From: Candidatus Aquidulcis sp.
GTDB taxonomy: Bacteria > Chloroflexota > Limnocylindria > Limnocylindrales > Limnocylindraceae
NCBI GenBank assembly: GCA_009919005.1
Contig: RGCW01000007.1
Location: 1 to 32,761, forward strand
Direction: 5' to 3'
DNA length: 32,761 bases
The first letter of the stretch is position 1; every line of letters starts with the position of its first letter. Of the stretch, positions 31,250 to 32,761 are shown piece by piece. The notes below the pieces were generated by a model. It did no database searches and was not told the DNA's origin. It was given only the letters and a program-made list of their open reading frames with translations. Both the position numbers and the translations under genes were made by a program.

Positions 31250-31897
31250 CTAGTCGCGTTGCAACATCCCCGTATCAAAGGTTCGCTCGGTACCTGCGCG
31301 TAGGCGAGCAATGTTATCGGCGTGCGCGAGCCAGACCAGCGCGGGCCCAACGATCGCATAGGTTGCAATCGACGGACTTAGTCCAGAAGGGGAGAGTGCA
31401 CTCGCGATGATGAGGATGGGGGCAAACGCCGCAGCGGCCGTGATCGATCCAAGTGATACGAGGCGTGTTCGCCAGATGATCAGGAAGAAGAACGGGGCGG
31501 CTCCGGCCAGTGCAGCAGGTGCGATGGCGAGCGCGGTGCCGAATCCCGTTGCGATGCCGCGACCTCCCTTGAAGCCGACCCAGAGGGAGCGGGTCGCACC
31601 AATCACCGCGAAGAGGGCGGCGATCACCTCCCACCAGGATCCAGAGCTATCGCCCTGAACTGCGGCAAGGCTGCGGACGGCAAGCACGGGGATGGTTCCC
31701 TTTACGACGTCGCCAACTGCGACAACGGCGGCGCGACGTCGCCCCAGCGCGCGAAGGGCGTTGGTGCCCCCCGTCCTACCCGATCCGATTGAGCGAGGGT
31801 CGGCTCCACCGGTGAGGCGCGCCACGATCAAACCGAAGGGGATTGACCCCGCCAGATAGGCGCCGAGGGTAGCCGTGAGCAGGAGCTGCATGTCCAT
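31250..31897 (-). CDS. plsY: Glycerol-3-phosphate acyltransferase PlsY
   Basis: A 215-residue multi-pass membrane enzyme that acylates glycerol-3-phosphate from acyl-phosphate, the first step of phospholipid synthesis. Family motifs: AYLAGSIPFGLIVAR, the GSGRTGGTNALR loop (motif 1), DVVKGTIPV, FKGGRGIATGFG (motif 2), and HADNIARLRAGTE (motif 3). The usual His in the GH(x)F stretch before motif 2 is replaced: it reads IGATRSLWVGFKGG. The ATG at 31897 is eight bases behind a TATCCT box; a second ATG at 31891 is possible. Divergent from the dihydrolipoyl dehydrogenase gene, 37 bases away. Confidence 0.9.
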   Translation of the reverse strand: MDMQLLLTATLGAYLAGSIPFGLIVARLTGGADPRSIGSGRTGGTNALRALGRRRAAVVAVGDVVKGTIPVLAVRSLAAVQGDSSGSWWEVIAALFAVIGATRSLWVGFKGGRGIATGFGTALAIAPAALAGAAPFFFLIIWRTRLVSLGSITAAAAFAPILIIASALSPSGLSPSIATYAIVGPALVWLAHADNIARLRAGTERTFDTGMLQRD

Positions 31898-31905
31898 GGC
31901 GGCGG

Positions 31906-31911
31906 AGGATA
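31906..31911 (-). promoter_or_regulatory. Predicted -10 box (TATCCT) of plsY
   Basis: TATCCT on the minus strand, eight bases from the plsY ATG at 31897. Fits the leaderless pattern. Confidence 0.45.
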
Positions 31912-31922
31912 GCAGTGCGGCG

Positions 31923-31928
31923 TAGGAT
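31923..31928 (+). promoter_or_regulatory. Predicted -10 box (TAGGAT) of lpdA
   Basis: TAGGAT, six bases before the ATG at 31935. It is back to back with the plsY box, 11 bases apart, so the two transcripts start close together in opposite directions. Confidence 0.5.
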
Positions 31929-31934
31929 TCTCGT

Positions 31935-32761
31935 ATGCCCGACTACGACCTCCTCGTTCTCGGCGGTGGAACTGGTGGCTACGCCGCCGCCTTCCGCGCC
32001 GCCCAACTCGGAATGCGTGTGGCGCTTGTTGAACAGGCGAAGGTAGGGGGCACCTGTCTCCACTGGGGTTGCATTCCCGCGAAGGCGATGTTGGAGAGCG
32101 GCGACCTGCTCGCCAAAATCGGTAAGGCGGCCGACTTCGGCATTCAAGTCACCCCCGCCACCGGCATCGATACGGCAGTCGTCGGTGCGAGACGCGACAA
32201 GATCGTGGCCAAGATGCACGCGGGCTTAAAGAGCCTCTTCAAGAAGAACAACGTTGAGCTGATCGCCGCTCGCGGCACCATCACCGCCCCTGGCACCGTC
32301 AAGGCAGCGCTGGTCAACGAGGCCGGCCAACCAACCGGCGAAGCGCGCACGATCACTGCTACCGACATAGTTGTCGCGACGGGATCAAGCGTGCGCAGCA
32401 TTCCAGGCCTTGAGACCGACGGCAAGGTCGTCGTAAGCAGCGATGACATCGTCACGGGGGCGCTCCATCCGAAGCGCGTCATTGTGGTTGGCGGCGGTGC
32501 CGTGGGCTGTGAGTTCGCCTCCTACTTCCGCGACCTCGGCGCCGAGACCACCATCGTAGAGATGTTGCCCGCACTCGTGCCGCTCGAAGATCGTGACGCA
32601 TCGAAAGAGCTCGCGCGCGCCTTCACCAAGCGTGGCATCGCCACTCACGTCGCACACCACATCAGTGAGGGGAGCCTGGTGCGCAGCGCTGAGGGTGTGA
32701 CCCTGAGCATTGAGCCAATTGACGGCTCGGGCGCCGCAACGCCGTTGAGTGCAGACCTGCT
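31935..32761 (+). CDS. lpdA: Dihydrolipoyl dehydrogenase, 5' part (runs off the window)
   Basis: E3 of 2-oxoacid dehydrogenase complexes, which reoxidises dihydrolipoamide with NAD. The first 275 residues are visible. The FAD motif LVLGGGTGGYAAAF is at residues 7-20, the redox disulfide pair C41 and C46 in GGTCLHWGCIPAKAML, ATGSSVRSIPG closes the FAD domain, and IVVGGGAVGCEFASYFRDLG starts the NAD domain. These identify a lipoamide dehydrogenase and not a glutathione or mercuric reductase. The gene is cut by the window end; the C-terminal HxxxxE catalytic pair lies outside. It may serve the AceE complex encoded further up, although glycine cleavage or other complexes also need E3. Confidence 0.93.
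   Translation, partial: MPDYDLLVLGGGTGGYAAAFRAAQLGMRVALVEQAKVGGTCLHWGCIPAKAMLESGDLLAKIGKAADFGIQVTPATGIDTAVVGARRDKIVAKMHAGLKSLFKKNNVELIAARGTITAPGTVKAALVNEAGQPTGEARTITATDIVVATGSSVRSIPGLETDGKVVVSSDDIVTGALHPKRVIVVGGGAVGCEFASYFRDLGAETTIVEMLPALVPLEDRDASKELARAFTKRGIATHVAHHISEGSLVRSAEGVTLSIEPIDGSGAATPLSADL

Noticed and set aside
1-32761. Mobile elements, CRISPR arrays, tRNA or rRNA genes
   Set aside because: No transposase, integrase or direct-repeat array was seen, and the intergenic gaps are too short for rRNA and show no tRNA-like fold.

Overview
The window is a densely coded (no gap over about 130 bases), GC-rich bacterial chromosome segment with housekeeping and cofactor genes. I see no tRNA, rRNA, insertion sequence, prophage or CRISPR. 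The coenzyme F420 genes, F420-type LLM oxidoreductases, the SCO1664 / DUF3090 / MSMEG_4193-type phosphatase trio, an AceE-type pyruvate dehydrogenase and many start codons lying directly behind a TANNNT box point to a Chloroflexota (for example a Limnocylindria-like aquatic lineage) or an actinobacterial relative. This assignment is inference from gene content.

Layout. 1-1499: the C-terminal end of a ThDP enzyme (+) meets, near base 340, an abruptly cut N-terminal half of polyphosphate kinase (-), which follows a DUF971 gene; both broken genes end at the same point, so this is a rearrangement breakpoint or an assembly chimera. 1533-5212: a YibE/F membrane protein converges on a minus-strand operon of thioredoxin reductase, a soluble sensor-less histidine kinase and an OmpR-type regulator. 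5252-9001: a minus-strand F420 operon (F420-dependent PPOX/FDOR protein, glucose-6-phosphate dehydrogenase-like LLM enzyme, CofD, and a CofC-CofE fusion). 9069-11177: a divergent operon of nucleoside phosphorylase, a second LLM enzyme and a zinc-ribbon membrane protein. 11174-12303: SRPBCC protein and nicotinamidase (-). 12342-18597: AceE, an FTR1/EfeU iron permease, and an ABC transporter of the THI5/NMT1 class (ATPase, permease, lipoprotein).

18602-23076: a minus-strand operon that starts with fumarase and a 6-phosphofructokinase with pyrophosphate-type active-site residues and continues into the phosphatase, DUF3090 and PI3/4-kinase-like SCO1664 genes. 23132-24351: a lysophospholipase-like hydrolase and a tandem-ACT protein. 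24481-30220: aminobutyraldehyde dehydrogenase, a DEDDh exonuclease coupled to MutY, and PEP carboxylase. 30242-31897: a YjeF_N-like protein lacking the usual signature residues, a 64-residue membrane protein and PlsY. 31935 to the end: dihydrolipoyl dehydrogenase, running off the window.

Central carbon metabolism is scattered through the window (PPi-type PFK, AceE, Lpd, PEP carboxylase, fumarase), and F420 synthesis sits beside likely F420 users. The most interesting signals are the CofC-CofE fusion, the phosphatase/DUF3090/kinase-like trio hooked to glycolytic and TCA genes, the redox-linked sensor-less two-component pair, overlapping divergent -10 boxes, and the recurring leaderless-promoter pattern.
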